Below, piece after piece: positions 8,707 to 17,114 of a stretch of DNA of 64,000 bases (positions are counted from its first letter, which is position 1; each line of letters starts with the position of its first letter). The stretch covers positions 5,054,001 to 5,118,000 of the forward strand of contig NZ_CP146232.1 in NCBI RefSeq assembly GCF_037040815.1, in the 5' to 3' direction. The notes under the pieces were generated by a model. That model searched no databases, was not told the DNA's origin, and saw only the letters and a program-made list of their open reading frames with translations. Source of the stretch: Pararoseomonas sp. SCSIO 73927. GTDB taxonomy: Bacteria > Pseudomonadota > Alphaproteobacteria > Acetobacterales > Acetobacteraceae. The translations under genes were made by a program, and so were the position numbers.

Positions 8707-10254
8707 GTGCCGGCCTTCGACGAGATGAATGACGGGGGCGCGATCCGTCCCGCCTACACGGGTATCGCCCGCTATCTGGACGGTGCGGGCGGCGGCGCGC
8801 TGGAAGCGAAGCGGCGCGAGGCCGAGGTGCTGTTCCGCCGCATCGGCGTCACCTTCGCGGTCTATACAGAGGGCGGCGACCCCGAGCGGCTGATCCCCTT
8901 CGACGTCATCCCCCGAATCCTGGCCCGGGGCGAGTGGGACAGCCTGCACCGCGGCCTGGAGCAGCGCGTCCGCGCCCTCAACGCCTTCCTGGCCGATGTC
9001 TACGGCCCGCAGCGCATCCTGAAGGAGGGCCTAGTCCCCGCCGAGCTGGTCCTGAAGAACGAGGGCTACCGCGCCGTGATGGAGGGCTTCACGCCCCCCG
9101 GCGGCGTCTACACCGTCATCTCCGGCATCGACCTCGTCCGCACCGGCCCGGACGCCTTCTACGTGCTGGAGGACAACTGCCGCGTGCCGTCCGGCGTCTC
9201 CTACATGCTGGAGAACCGGGAGGCGATGATGCGCCTCCTCCCGAACCTCTGCGCCGCCCACCGCATCGCGCCGGTCTCCCATTACCCGGAAGAGCTCCTG
9301 GAGACGCTGAAGTCCCTCGCCCCGCCGGCCTGCCAGGGCGACCCCACCGTGGTCGTCATGACCCCGGGCCCCTTTAACTCCGCCTACTACGAGCACTCCT
9401 TCCTCGCGGACGAGATGGGCGTGGAGCTGGTGGAGGGCGCCGACCTCTTCGTGCGCGACGACACGGTGTTCATGCGCACCACCGCCGGCCCGCGCCGCGT
9501 GGACGTGATCTACCGCCGGATCGACGACGAGTTCCTGGACCCGCAGGCCTTCCGGCCGGATTCCGCCCTCGGCGTCCCCGGCCTGATGCGCGCCTACCGC
9601 GCCGGTCGTGTCACCCTCGCCAACGCCCCCGGTGCCGGCATCGCGGACGACAAGGCCGTCTACCCCTTCGTTCCCGCCATGATCCGCTTCTACCTCACCG
9701 AGGAGCCGATCCTGCAGAACGTGCCGACCTATATGTGCGAGCGGGAGGAGGACCGCGCCTACGTCCTCGACCATCTCGGCGACCTCGTCGTGAAGCTCGC
9801 CCGCGGCTCCGGCGGCTACGGCATGCTGGTCGGCCCGCACAGCACCGCGGAGCAGCGCGCCGACTTCGCCGCCCGGATCCGCGAGAAGCCCGCCGACTAC
9901 ATCGCCCAGCCCACCCTGGCGCTCTCCACCGTGCCCACCCTCTGCGAGGGCGGCATGGCCCCGCGCCACGTCGATCTCCGCCCCTTCGTCCTGTTCGGGA
10001 AGAACCAGGTCCGCATCGTCCCCGGCGGCCTCACCCGCGTGGCCCTGCGGGAGGGCTCGCTGGTGGTGAACTCCTCCCAGGGCGGCGGCACGAAGGACAC
10101 CTGGGTGCTGGAGGGCGACCCGCCCCCCATGTCCCAGTCGATGGGCGCGGAAGGCATGACCCAGAGCATGGGGGGCATGACCCAGACCCTCGGCCAGATG
10201 ACCATGGGAAACATGACCATGGGCAAGATGGACTTCGGCGGGAAGAAGGACTGA
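8707..10254 (+). CDS. Circularly permuted ATP-grasp protein with Met-rich tail
   Basis: 515 residues of the COG2308 type (circularly permuted ATP-grasp), usually encoded beside an alpha-E protein, as here. Members are thought to act as amide-ligase-like enzymes in peptide-type modification; the substrate is unknown. Visible signatures include ENCRVPSGVSYMLENRE, YRRIDDEFLDP and KLARGSGGYGM. The GTG at 8707 follows GGAGGA by four bases, favouring it over the ATG at 8725. The last 41 residues are unusual: 10 Met, arranged in MTQS/MTQT/MTMG-like repeats, ending GGKKD. The next gene starts inside its stop codon (ATGA). Confidence 0.85.
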   Translation: MPAFDEMNDGGAIRPAYTGIARYLDGAGGGALEAKRREAEVLFRRIGVTFAVYTEGGDPERLIPFDVIPRILARGEWDSLHRGLEQRVRALNAFLADVYGPQRILKEGLVPAELVLKNEGYRAVMEGFTPPGGVYTVISGIDLVRTGPDAFYVLEDNCRVPSGVSYMLENREAMMRLLPNLCAAHRIAPVSHYPEELLETLKSLAPPACQGDPTVVVMTPGPFNSAYYEHSFLADEMGVELVEGADLFVRDDTVFMRTTAGPRRVDVIYRRIDDEFLDPQAFRPDSALGVPGLMRAYRAGRVTLANAPGAGIADDKAVYPFVPAMIRFYLTEEPILQNVPTYMCEREEDRAYVLDHLGDLVVKLARGSGGYGMLVGPHSTAEQRADFAARIREKPADYIAQPTLALSTVPTLCEGGMAPRHVDLRPFVLFGKNQVRIVPGGLTRVALREGSLVVNSSQGGGTKDTWVLEGDPPPMSQSMGAEGMTQSMGGMTQTLGQMTMGNMTMGKMDFGGKKD

Positions 10255-11195
10255 TGCTCGCACGCACTGCCGACAGCCTCTTCTGGCTGGGCCGCTACAT
10301 GGAGCGCGCGGGCAATGTCGCCCGCGGCCTCAACGCCACCCTCCGCATGGCCTCCCTCGCCGCCCCCCGCGGCACGGAGGCCGAGGAGTGGGACGGCATC
10401 CTCCGCGCCACCGGCACCGCCGAGCACTACCGACAGCTCTACGGCGATCCCACCCCCGCCCAGGCCGCCCGCTGGCTGACGCTGGACACCCTCAATCCCT
10501 CCTCCGTCGCCACATGCTTTGAGGCCGCGCGCCGCAATGCCCGCGCCGTCCGCACCGCCCTCACCGTGGACATGTGGGAGGCGGTGAACGACACCTGGAT
10601 CGACCTTCGCAAGCTGGACCCCAGCCACGCGGACGGCGACCGCCTCATGGCCTTCAACGACTGGGTCATCGCCCGCACCGTCCTGTTCAACGGCGCCGCC
10701 ATGGACACGATGCTGCGCGACGACGCCTGGCGCTTCGCCCGCCTCGGCACGATGCTGGAGCGCGCGGACAACACCGCGCGCCTGCTGGCCGCCCGCCAGG
10801 CCGCCTTCGCCGTGGGCGCGGAGGAGAACACGGAGAACCACGCCCAGTGGCAGGGCCTCCTCCGCTCCGTCTCAGCGCTCCGCGCCTACCAGCACCTGTT
10901 CCGGGAACGCCTGCGTCCCGCCCGCGTGGTGGAGCTGCTGCTGATGCGCCCGGAGCACCCGCGCTCCGTCACTGCCTGCTACGAGGAGGTGAACGACATC
11001 CTCGGCGTGCTCGCCATGCATGAGGGGGAGGACCGCGTGGCCTGCCGCCGCCTCGCCGCCGCGCTGCGCGGCCGCTGCGTGGCGCACAGCACCGCGTACC
11101 TCATGGATGGCGGCCTCTCCGCCATCCTCGCGGAGATCATCGAGGGGAATGGCCGCCTTGGCGTCTCCATCGGGAAGTGCTTCCTGAACGGCTGA
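10254..11195 (+). CDS. Alpha-E domain protein
   Basis: 313 residues, almost entirely helical, of the COG2307/alpha-E family that accompanies COG2308 ATP-grasp proteins. It starts LARTADSLFWLGRYMERAGN, the family signature. The ATG at 10254 shares a base with the TGA of the ATP-grasp gene, so the two are translationally coupled and probably work as a complex. In many genomes a transglutaminase-like protease and a second peptidase complete the set; neither is found here. Biochemical role unproven. Confidence 0.87.
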   Translation: MLARTADSLFWLGRYMERAGNVARGLNATLRMASLAAPRGTEAEEWDGILRATGTAEHYRQLYGDPTPAQAARWLTLDTLNPSSVATCFEAARRNARAVRTALTVDMWEAVNDTWIDLRKLDPSHADGDRLMAFNDWVIARTVLFNGAAMDTMLRDDAWRFARLGTMLERADNTARLLAARQAAFAVGAEENTENHAQWQGLLRSVSALRAYQHLFRERLRPARVVELLLMRPEHPRSVTACYEEVNDILGVLAMHEGEDRVACRRLAAALRGRCVAHSTAYLMDGGLSAILAEIIEGNGRLGVSIGKCFLNG

Positions 11196-11269
11196 CCCGC
11201 GCCGGGCCGCCCCGCCACCGAGCCACCCCGCCACCGGGCCGCCCGCACCGTCGTTCCAGGAACCACGCC

Positions 11270-12268
11270 ATGAAGCCCCGCGTCGCCTTCATCGGAACCG
11301 GCGGCACCATTGCCTCCCAGGGCGCCGGCCCGCTCGACACCACCAATTACGGCTCCTCGGGCAAGCCCCTGCTGGACGCCGCCCAACTCGTCGCCCGCTT
11401 CCCCGAGCTGGCAGAGGTCGCGGAGGTGCTCCCCGTCCCCTTCAGCGCCGTCCCCAGCCCGCAGATCGCCTTCCCCACCTGGAAGGCCCTCGTCCATCTC
11501 TGCGACCGCCTCGTCGCGGAACATCCGGACCTCGCCGGCATCGTCATCGGCCACGGCACCGCGACGCTGGAGGAGACCGCCTACGCCCTCCACCTCGCCG
11601 CGAAGGTCCGGGTTCCCATCGTCGTCACCGGCGCCCAGCGCCCCTCCTCGGCGCTGTCCACCGATGCCGGGCTGAACCTCGTCAACGCCGTCCGCACCGC
11701 CGCCCACCCGGACGCGCGCGGCCTCGGCGTCCTCGTCCTGCTGAACGACGAGATCCAGGCCGCGCGGGAGGTGACGAAGACCTCTACCAGCCGCATGCAG
11801 ACCTTCCGCTCCCCCGATTTCGGCGCCCTCGGCCAGGCCGACGGCGACGGCGTGAACTTCTATCGCCGTCCCATCCGCCCCGGCGCTCCCGACACCCCCT
11901 TCGACATCCGTGGCCTGGAGTCCCTGCCCCGCGTGGACATCGCCTACTCCTACGCCGGCGCCGACGCCACCGCCGTGCGCGCCTTCCTGGAGGCCGGCGC
12001 GCGGGGCATCGTCTCCGCCGGCTTCGCCCCCGGCTTCTGCACGCCCGACGAGTTCGACGCCCTGCGCGAGGCCGCGGCATCGGGTACGATCGTCATGCAG
12101 TGCACCCGCGCCGGCTCCGGCCGCGTCTTCCCCACCACGAAGCTGCGCGACGCCGGCTTCCTCACCACCGACAACCTCAACCCGCAGAAGGCCCGCATCC
12201 TCCTCGCCCTCGCCCTCACCGTCACCCAGGACCGGGAGGAGATCGCCCGCCTCTTCGGCACCTACTGA
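11270..12268 (+). CDS. Asparaginase-family amidohydrolase
   Basis: 332 residues of the bacterial L-asparaginase fold. The first catalytic motif TGGTIAS supplies Thr13, Tyr27 sits in the flexible loop, and GHGTATLEETAY supplies Thr97; Lys170 lies in EVTKTSTS. At the position after Thr97, where E. coli AnsB has the substrate-binding Asp90, this protein has Ala98. No signal peptide, so cytosolic. True L-asparaginase activity is therefore likely but not assured. A glutamine-amidotransferase gene follows 98 bp downstream on the same strand. Confidence 0.8.
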   Translation: MKPRVAFIGTGGTIASQGAGPLDTTNYGSSGKPLLDAAQLVARFPELAEVAEVLPVPFSAVPSPQIAFPTWKALVHLCDRLVAEHPDLAGIVIGHGTATLEETAYALHLAAKVRVPIVVTGAQRPSSALSTDAGLNLVNAVRTAAHPDARGLGVLVLLNDEIQAAREVTKTSTSRMQTFRSPDFGALGQADGDGVNFYRRPIRPGAPDTPFDIRGLESLPRVDIAYSYAGADATAVRAFLEAGARGIVSAGFAPGFCTPDEFDALREAAASGTIVMQCTRAGSGRVFPTTKLRDAGFLTTDNLNPQKARILLALALTVTQDREEIARLFGTY

Positions 12269-12366
12269 GGGAAGCGGCGTGACGATCGGACGACACGACC
12301 TTCCCGTCCCGCCGATCGACACCACCTCCCGGCAGCCCCACCGAGGGGCGCGCACCGGGGATCTGC

Positions 12367-13245
12367 ATGACCGAGAACTTCCACTTCCTCGTGGCCGAGA
12401 GCGAAGGGCCAGAGGACCGCGAGGCCAGGCGCCAGAGCGTCGGCCGCAGCTCCGGCGAGACCTATGCCGACACCCTCCGCGAGCTCGCCCCGGGCGCGGT
12501 CTGCGACCACCTCAAGCCCGCGGAGGAGAGCAGCCCCGTCCAGCGCCCGGAGGTTCTCGCCCGCTACGACGCCGTCTTCCTCTGCGGCTCTCCCCTGCAC
12601 GTCTACGAGGACACGCCGGAGACGCGGCGCGTCCTGGACTTCATGCGGGCTGTCTTTGCCTCCGGCACGCCCTCCTTCGGATCCTGCGCCGGACTTCAGG
12701 TCGCCGTCGCGGCCGCGGGCGGGACGGTCGGGCCGCGAGAGGAGGGCAACGAGGCCGGCTTCGCACGTCGCATCACCCCGACGGAGGAAGGGCGTGGCCA
12801 CCCGCTGCTGCACGGCCGCCCCTGGGCCTTTGACGCCCCGGCCATTCACTCGGATGAGGTGAAGGCGCTTCCCCGCGGCGCCGTGCTGCTCGCCACCAAC
12901 GGGGCGAGCACCGTCCAGGCCGCCGAGATCCGTTCGGGGAACGGCGTGTTCTGGGGCGTGCAGTACCACCCCGAGCTCACGCTGCACGAGGTCTCCCAGG
13001 CCCTTCGCCGCCAAGCCGACACCCTCGTTGCGCAGCGCTTCGCGCTGGACCTCGAAGCCGTCGAGCACCACGCCGTACGGATCGACGCCCTCGCCCGGGA
13101 GCCGGACCGGCGCGACCTCGCCTGGCAGCTCGGCCTCGACCGCCAGGTCACCGACACCGCCCAGCGCCGGACCGAGCTGCGGAACTTCATCCGGCACATG
13201 GCGGAGCCGCGGCGCGCCCGCCGCAAGGCGTCGGAGTTCGCCTAA
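12367..13245 (+). CDS. Class I glutamine amidotransferase-like protein
   Basis: 292 residues. The triad of the GATase1 fold is intact: Cys107 in FGSCAGLQV, His201 and Glu203 in GVQYHPE. The order resembles stand-alone GuaA-like amidotransferases. The last about 80 residues are a charged helical extension with many Arg. It follows the asparaginase-like gene, so the two may process amide side chains or a common glutamine/gamma-glutamyl compound; this link is inferred from position only. Confidence 0.8.
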   Translation: MTENFHFLVAESEGPEDREARRQSVGRSSGETYADTLRELAPGAVCDHLKPAEESSPVQRPEVLARYDAVFLCGSPLHVYEDTPETRRVLDFMRAVFASGTPSFGSCAGLQVAVAAAGGTVGPREEGNEAGFARRITPTEEGRGHPLLHGRPWAFDAPAIHSDEVKALPRGAVLLATNGASTVQAAEIRSGNGVFWGVQYHPELTLHEVSQALRRQADTLVAQRFALDLEAVEHHAVRIDALAREPDRRDLAWQLGLDRQVTDTAQRRTELRNFIRHMAEPRRARRKASEFA

Positions 13246-13285
13246 GGGCGGGTCCGCCCGAAAGCTCCCGCGTCCCGCGCCGGGC

Positions 13286-15610
13286 CTACTCTGCGGCCAT
13301 CACCGCCCGCTTCTCCAGCTCGACCCGCACGGGGACGGCCTTCACGGCGGGCACCTTGCTCTCCTCGGCGTAGTGCCAGAGCGGGATGAGCGGGTTGCAC
13401 TCCGGGTAGTAGCCGCCGATCGCGCCGCGCGGGATGTCGTAGAACACCACCTGCAGCCCGCCCACGGCCCGGCGGATGTTGTCCTCCACCGCCGTGACGA
13501 GCGCCACCGTGTCACCGTCCCGCAGCCCGCGCGCGCGCGCGTCCTCGCGGTTCATCAGCACCACCTGCCGCGTGCCGCTGATGCCGCGGAACCGGTCCTC
13601 GTAGCCGTAGACGGTGGTGTTGAACTGGTCGTTAGAGCGCAGCGTGAGGAGCTGCAGGATCTCCGGATCGTCCAGCTCCGTCTCCAGATCCGTGCGGAAC
13701 CCCGCGGGCACGAGGAAATTCGCCTTCCCCGTTTCCGTTTTCCAGTCGCGCTGCCGCGCGGGCAGCGGGCGCGGGAAGCCGCCGGGCTCGTGGACGCGCC
13801 GGTTATAGTCCTTGAACGCGTCCGGGTAGCTTGCCTCGATCGCGTCACGGACCTTCGCGTAGTCGCCCACCCACTCGTCCCAGGGCACCTTCGCGTTCGG
13901 CTCCAGCGTCGCCTTCGCCATGCCCGCCACGATCGCCGGCTCCGACAACAGGTGCGGCGAGGCCGGCGCCACCTTGCCCCAGGAGGCGTGGATGTGCGTC
14001 ATCGTGTCCTCGCAGGAGACCATCTGCGGCCCGCTTGCCTGGACGTCCTCCTCGATGCGCCCGAGGCAGGGCAGGAGGTAGGCGACCTGCCCGTTGATCA
14101 GGTGGTTGCGGTTCAGCTTCGTCGCGACCTGCACTGTCAGCCGGATGGTGGGCCAGGAGGCCTCCATCACCTCCGTGTCGGGCACCGCGCGCACGAAGTT
14201 CCCGCCCAGCCCGATGAAGGCCTGGATGTGGCCCTTCACGATCGCCTCGCAGGCTTCCACCGTATTCATGCCGGTGTCGCGCGGCGGCTCGAAGCCGTAC
14301 TGCTCGGCCAGCCCGTCCAGCGGCACCAGTTCCGGCTTCTCGGAGATGCCGACGGTGCGCTGCCCCTGCACGTTGGAATGCCCGCGCACCGGCAGGATCC
14401 CCGCGCCGGGCTTGCCGATGTTCCCGCGCAGCAGCAGCAGGTTCACGAGCATTCGGACGTTGTCCACGCCCTTCTTGTGCTGCGTCAGCCCCATCCCGTA
14501 GATGCCCATGGCCGTGGGCGCCGCGGCATAGACGCTCGCCGCGTCCTGCATCGCCTGCCGCGTCAGCCCCGACCACCTCTCGATCTCCGCCCAGTCCTGC
14601 GCGCGGCACCAGGCGGCGTAGCTGTCGAAGCCGTGGGTGTGCTGCCCGATGAAGGCGTGGTCCAGCAGCGGCGCGCGCCCGGCGGCCATCGCCGTGTCGT
14701 CTGCCTCGATCAGCGCCTTGCTGACGCCGGCGATGGCCGCGATGTCGCCGCCCGCGCGGAGCTGGTGGTACTGCGATGCGATCCGCGTCTCCTTCTTCGT
14801 CAGCATCTCCACCGGGCTCTGCGGGTTGGTGAAGCGCTCCCAGCCGCGCTCGCGCAGCGGGTTGAAGACGATGATTGGCACGTCCCGCTTCGCGCAGCTC
14901 TGCAGCGGGTGCAGCATGCGCGGCGCGTTGGTGCCGACATTCTGCCCGAAGGAGAGGATGCAGGCCGTCTTGTCGAAGTCCTCCAGCTGCACCGTGCCCA
15001 CCGGCGCACCGATGGCCAGAGGAAGGCCCACGGAGGTGCTCTCGTGGCACATGTTGGAGCTGTCGGGCAGGTTGTTGTGCCCGTAGAGCCGCGCAAACAG
15101 CGCGTACATGTAGCTCGTCTCGAGCGAGGCGCGGCCGGAGGCGTAGAACACCGTCCGCTTCGGGTCCATGCCGCGCAGCTCCGCGCCGATCTCGCGGAAG
15201 GCGTCCTCCCAGGCCACCGGCACCCAGCGGTCCTGCACCCGGTCCAGCTTCATGGGGCGCGTCAGGCGGCCGATTTTCTCGAGGTCGTGGTCCGACCAGT
15301 TGAGCAGTTCGGTGATCGTGTGCCGCTCAAAGAAGTCGTCGGCCAGGGACTTGCGCGTGATCTCCCAGGCCGTCGCCTTGGCGCCGTTCTCGCAGTACTC
15401 GAAGGGGTATGGCGCCTTGGGCTTCGCCCAGGAGCAGGAGACGCAGGAATACCCTTCCGGCTTGTTCTGCCGCAGCAGCACCGCGTTGCCCGTGGCCACC
15501 CGCTCCTCTCGCAGCAGCCTGGACTCTACCGAGCGCAGCGACCCCCAGCCGCCCGCCGGGCCGGGATACGGCTGCACGCTCACGGGGCGCGGCTTTCCGG
15601 TATCCGGCAT
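13286..15610 (-). CDS. FdhF/YdeP-family molybdopterin oxidoreductase
   Basis: 774 residues. N-terminal Cys56 and Cys59 (SCVSC) precede molybdopterin-binding domains; FYASGRASLET, NMCHESTSVGL and GHSNVQGQRTVG are typical of the YdeP branch of formate-dehydrogenase-like enzymes. Substrate unknown; E. coli YdeP is linked to acid resistance. No signal peptide, so cytosolic. The ATG at 15610 overlaps the stop of the catalase-like gene (ATGA), so both are made together. No fdhD or other subunit gene is adjacent. Confidence 0.88.
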   Translation of the reverse strand: MPDTGKPRPVSVQPYPGPAGGWGSLRSVESRLLREERVATGNAVLLRQNKPEGYSCVSCSWAKPKAPYPFEYCENGAKATAWEITRKSLADDFFERHTITELLNWSDHDLEKIGRLTRPMKLDRVQDRWVPVAWEDAFREIGAELRGMDPKRTVFYASGRASLETSYMYALFARLYGHNNLPDSSNMCHESTSVGLPLAIGAPVGTVQLEDFDKTACILSFGQNVGTNAPRMLHPLQSCAKRDVPIIVFNPLRERGWERFTNPQSPVEMLTKKETRIASQYHQLRAGGDIAAIAGVSKALIEADDTAMAAGRAPLLDHAFIGQHTHGFDSYAAWCRAQDWAEIERWSGLTRQAMQDAASVYAAAPTAMGIYGMGLTQHKKGVDNVRMLVNLLLLRGNIGKPGAGILPVRGHSNVQGQRTVGISEKPELVPLDGLAEQYGFEPPRDTGMNTVEACEAIVKGHIQAFIGLGGNFVRAVPDTEVMEASWPTIRLTVQVATKLNRNHLINGQVAYLLPCLGRIEEDVQASGPQMVSCEDTMTHIHASWGKVAPASPHLLSEPAIVAGMAKATLEPNAKVPWDEWVGDYAKVRDAIEASYPDAFKDYNRRVHEPGGFPRPLPARQRDWKTETGKANFLVPAGFRTDLETELDDPEILQLLTLRSNDQFNTTVYGYEDRFRGISGTRQVVLMNREDARARGLRDGDTVALVTAVEDNIRRAVGGLQVVFYDIPRGAIGGYYPECNPLIPLWHYAEESKVPAVKAVPVRVELEKRAVMAAE

Positions 15611-16701
15611 CAGATCGGCACCTCTTCCGCGCTGCGGGGTTCCACCATCGGGCATCCGCTGTGGCCGGCGCGGAAGCCGGAGGACATCTCGTAGGCCGGC
15701 TTGCGGGCGCGATTGACCGAGCCGAGCGGACGATGCGCGGCCAGCCCGTGCCATGGGCTGAAGGACATGCCGAGATCGACGGCGCGCGACCGCTCCTCGT
15801 CCCAGGAGGGCTGCCGCCCGACCTTCAGCCGCGCCACCGTGACGTAGGGACTCTCCTTTTCCGGCCACGGCACGGAGGGGTCCTCGATCGGCATGCTCTC
15901 GACGTCCGTGCAGAGCTGCGCCCGCAGCTCCCACTCCGCGTCATGCTCCGCGAAGAAGGCCAGCACCTCCTCCCGCAGCGCTTCCGGCCGGCCGGAGACG
16001 TCCACCTTCCTGTTCGTCAGCGCCTTCAGCGCCGGCGAGAGCGGTGCGACAGAGAACTTCGCCATGTAAGGGCCGAAGAGAAAGGGCGTCGCGCTGTAGA
16101 AGGTCTCGCCGAGGATGTGCGTGTTGGGGTGGCCGCCGAGCTGCTTGATTGTCGCGCTCTCACCGCCCACCGCCTCGATCACCGTCTCCGTGCCGCGAAG
16201 CACGGCGGAGACGGCCTTCTTGAAGCCCTGCGGGATGTCCGTGGTCTTCGCCAGCAGCTTCACGTTGCCCAGAAACTTCTTGGCCGAGGGCGCCGCGAAG
16301 ACGGGCGCGTTGACCATGACGAAATCCTGCGTGGATTGCCCATCTGACCCCGGCAGGCGGTCTCCCTCTACCCCCACCACCTTCATGGCGAGGCCGCGGG
16401 GCACGGAGATGCTGTCGTCCAGCAGGTCGCCGGGGTTGGTGGAGAAGCGCAGCACCACGGGATAAGTGCCAGGCTTGCCGAAGAGACCCTGGCGGTAGGC
16501 CGGGGCGGTATCGCCGTACACGCGGAGCTCGCCGCGCAGCAGGCCGTGGCTCTTCGCGTGGACGGCGCGAACGGGGTAGCCGTAGTCCTTGTAGGTGGTC
16601 TCGACGATGTCACGCATCGCCTCCACCAGCTCCGTCTTCGTGTCCTCCTCGCCCTCCTCCGGGTGCTCGAAACCGGGCTCGTATCGGATGGGGCTGGGCA
16701 T
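15610..16701 (-). CDS. Catalase-like heme protein
   Basis: 363 residues of the catalase-related family: RAVHAKSHGLLRGEL carries the distal His, RFSTNPGD and DFVMVNAPVFAA match the catalase core. It is shorter than a classical monofunctional catalase and lacks its C-terminal part, like other short members. AGGAG lies seven bases before the ATG at 16701. It is translationally coupled to the YdeP-type gene. A peroxide or organic-peroxide substrate is probable but not shown. Confidence 0.8.
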   Translation of the reverse strand: MPSPIRYEPGFEHPEEGEEDTKTELVEAMRDIVETTYKDYGYPVRAVHAKSHGLLRGELRVYGDTAPAYRQGLFGKPGTYPVVLRFSTNPGDLLDDSISVPRGLAMKVVGVEGDRLPGSDGQSTQDFVMVNAPVFAAPSAKKFLGNVKLLAKTTDIPQGFKKAVSAVLRGTETVIEAVGGESATIKQLGGHPNTHILGETFYSATPFLFGPYMAKFSVAPLSPALKALTNRKVDVSGRPEALREEVLAFFAEHDAEWELRAQLCTDVESMPIEDPSVPWPEKESPYVTVARLKVGRQPSWDEERSRAVDLGMSFSPWHGLAAHRPLGSVNRARKPAYEMSSGFRAGHSGCPMVEPRSAEEVPI

Positions 16702-16848
16702 GCGGAACTCCTGCGTCCGCAGGTGAACGCGGCCCCGGGGGCGATGTTTCGAGGGGCGCACCGGGGGCTGTGACTGCGGTGCAACATGGGATTTCAGAAA
16801 CATCACGTGAGCGTGAAAGTTCGGAGAAGCCGGTCTAGCCTTCCCGGC

Positions 16849-17046
16849 ATGAGCAGCTTCCGAGCCCAGGCCATCGCTGGCCGCGTCGTCTTGGTCCACG
16901 ACATGGCGGATCAGGTTGTCGTTTCCGAATTCGATGCCGCAGAGGCATCCACCCTGCTGCGCCAGCTTGAGGATGCGCTGAAGCAGGTGGTCCGGGGCCT
17001 CGCCCAGCAGGCGAGCGGGCCGATGAGCCCGGAGATGGTGGGCTAG
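16849..17046 (+). CDS. Small hypothetical protein (65 residues)
   Basis: The frame from the ATG at 16849 encodes MSSFRAQAIAGRVVLVHDMA followed by a helical stretch with LLRQLEDALKQVVRGL. No signal peptide or known motif. The frame also extends upstream to 16786, but that part has spacer-like composition. It is divergent from the catalase-like gene and converges on alaS. Confidence 0.45.
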   Translation: MSSFRAQAIAGRVVLVHDMADQVVVSEFDAAEASTLLRQLEDALKQVVRGLAQQASGPMSPEMVG

Positions 17047-17066
17047 CCACCCGCTTCGGACGATGG

Positions 17067-17110
17067 GCGGGCGGGCCGCGCCGGGGAGGTCCCGGCGGCG
17101 GCCCACCCGC
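17067..17110. terminator. GC-rich hairpin between convergent genes
   Basis: Between the small ORF (ends 17046) and alaS (ends 17115). The arms around GGGCCGCGCCGGG (17073-17085) and CCCGGCGGCGGCCC (17091-17104) pair with one bulge. There is no T tract, so it may be a transcription-end hairpin rather than a classic intrinsic terminator. Confidence 0.35.
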
Positions 17111-17114
17111 GGGG

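Noticed and set aside
13246..13260. Short inverted repeat after the glutamine amidotransferase gene
   Set aside because: Stem of five bases with a four-base loop and no T tract; too weak to call a terminator.
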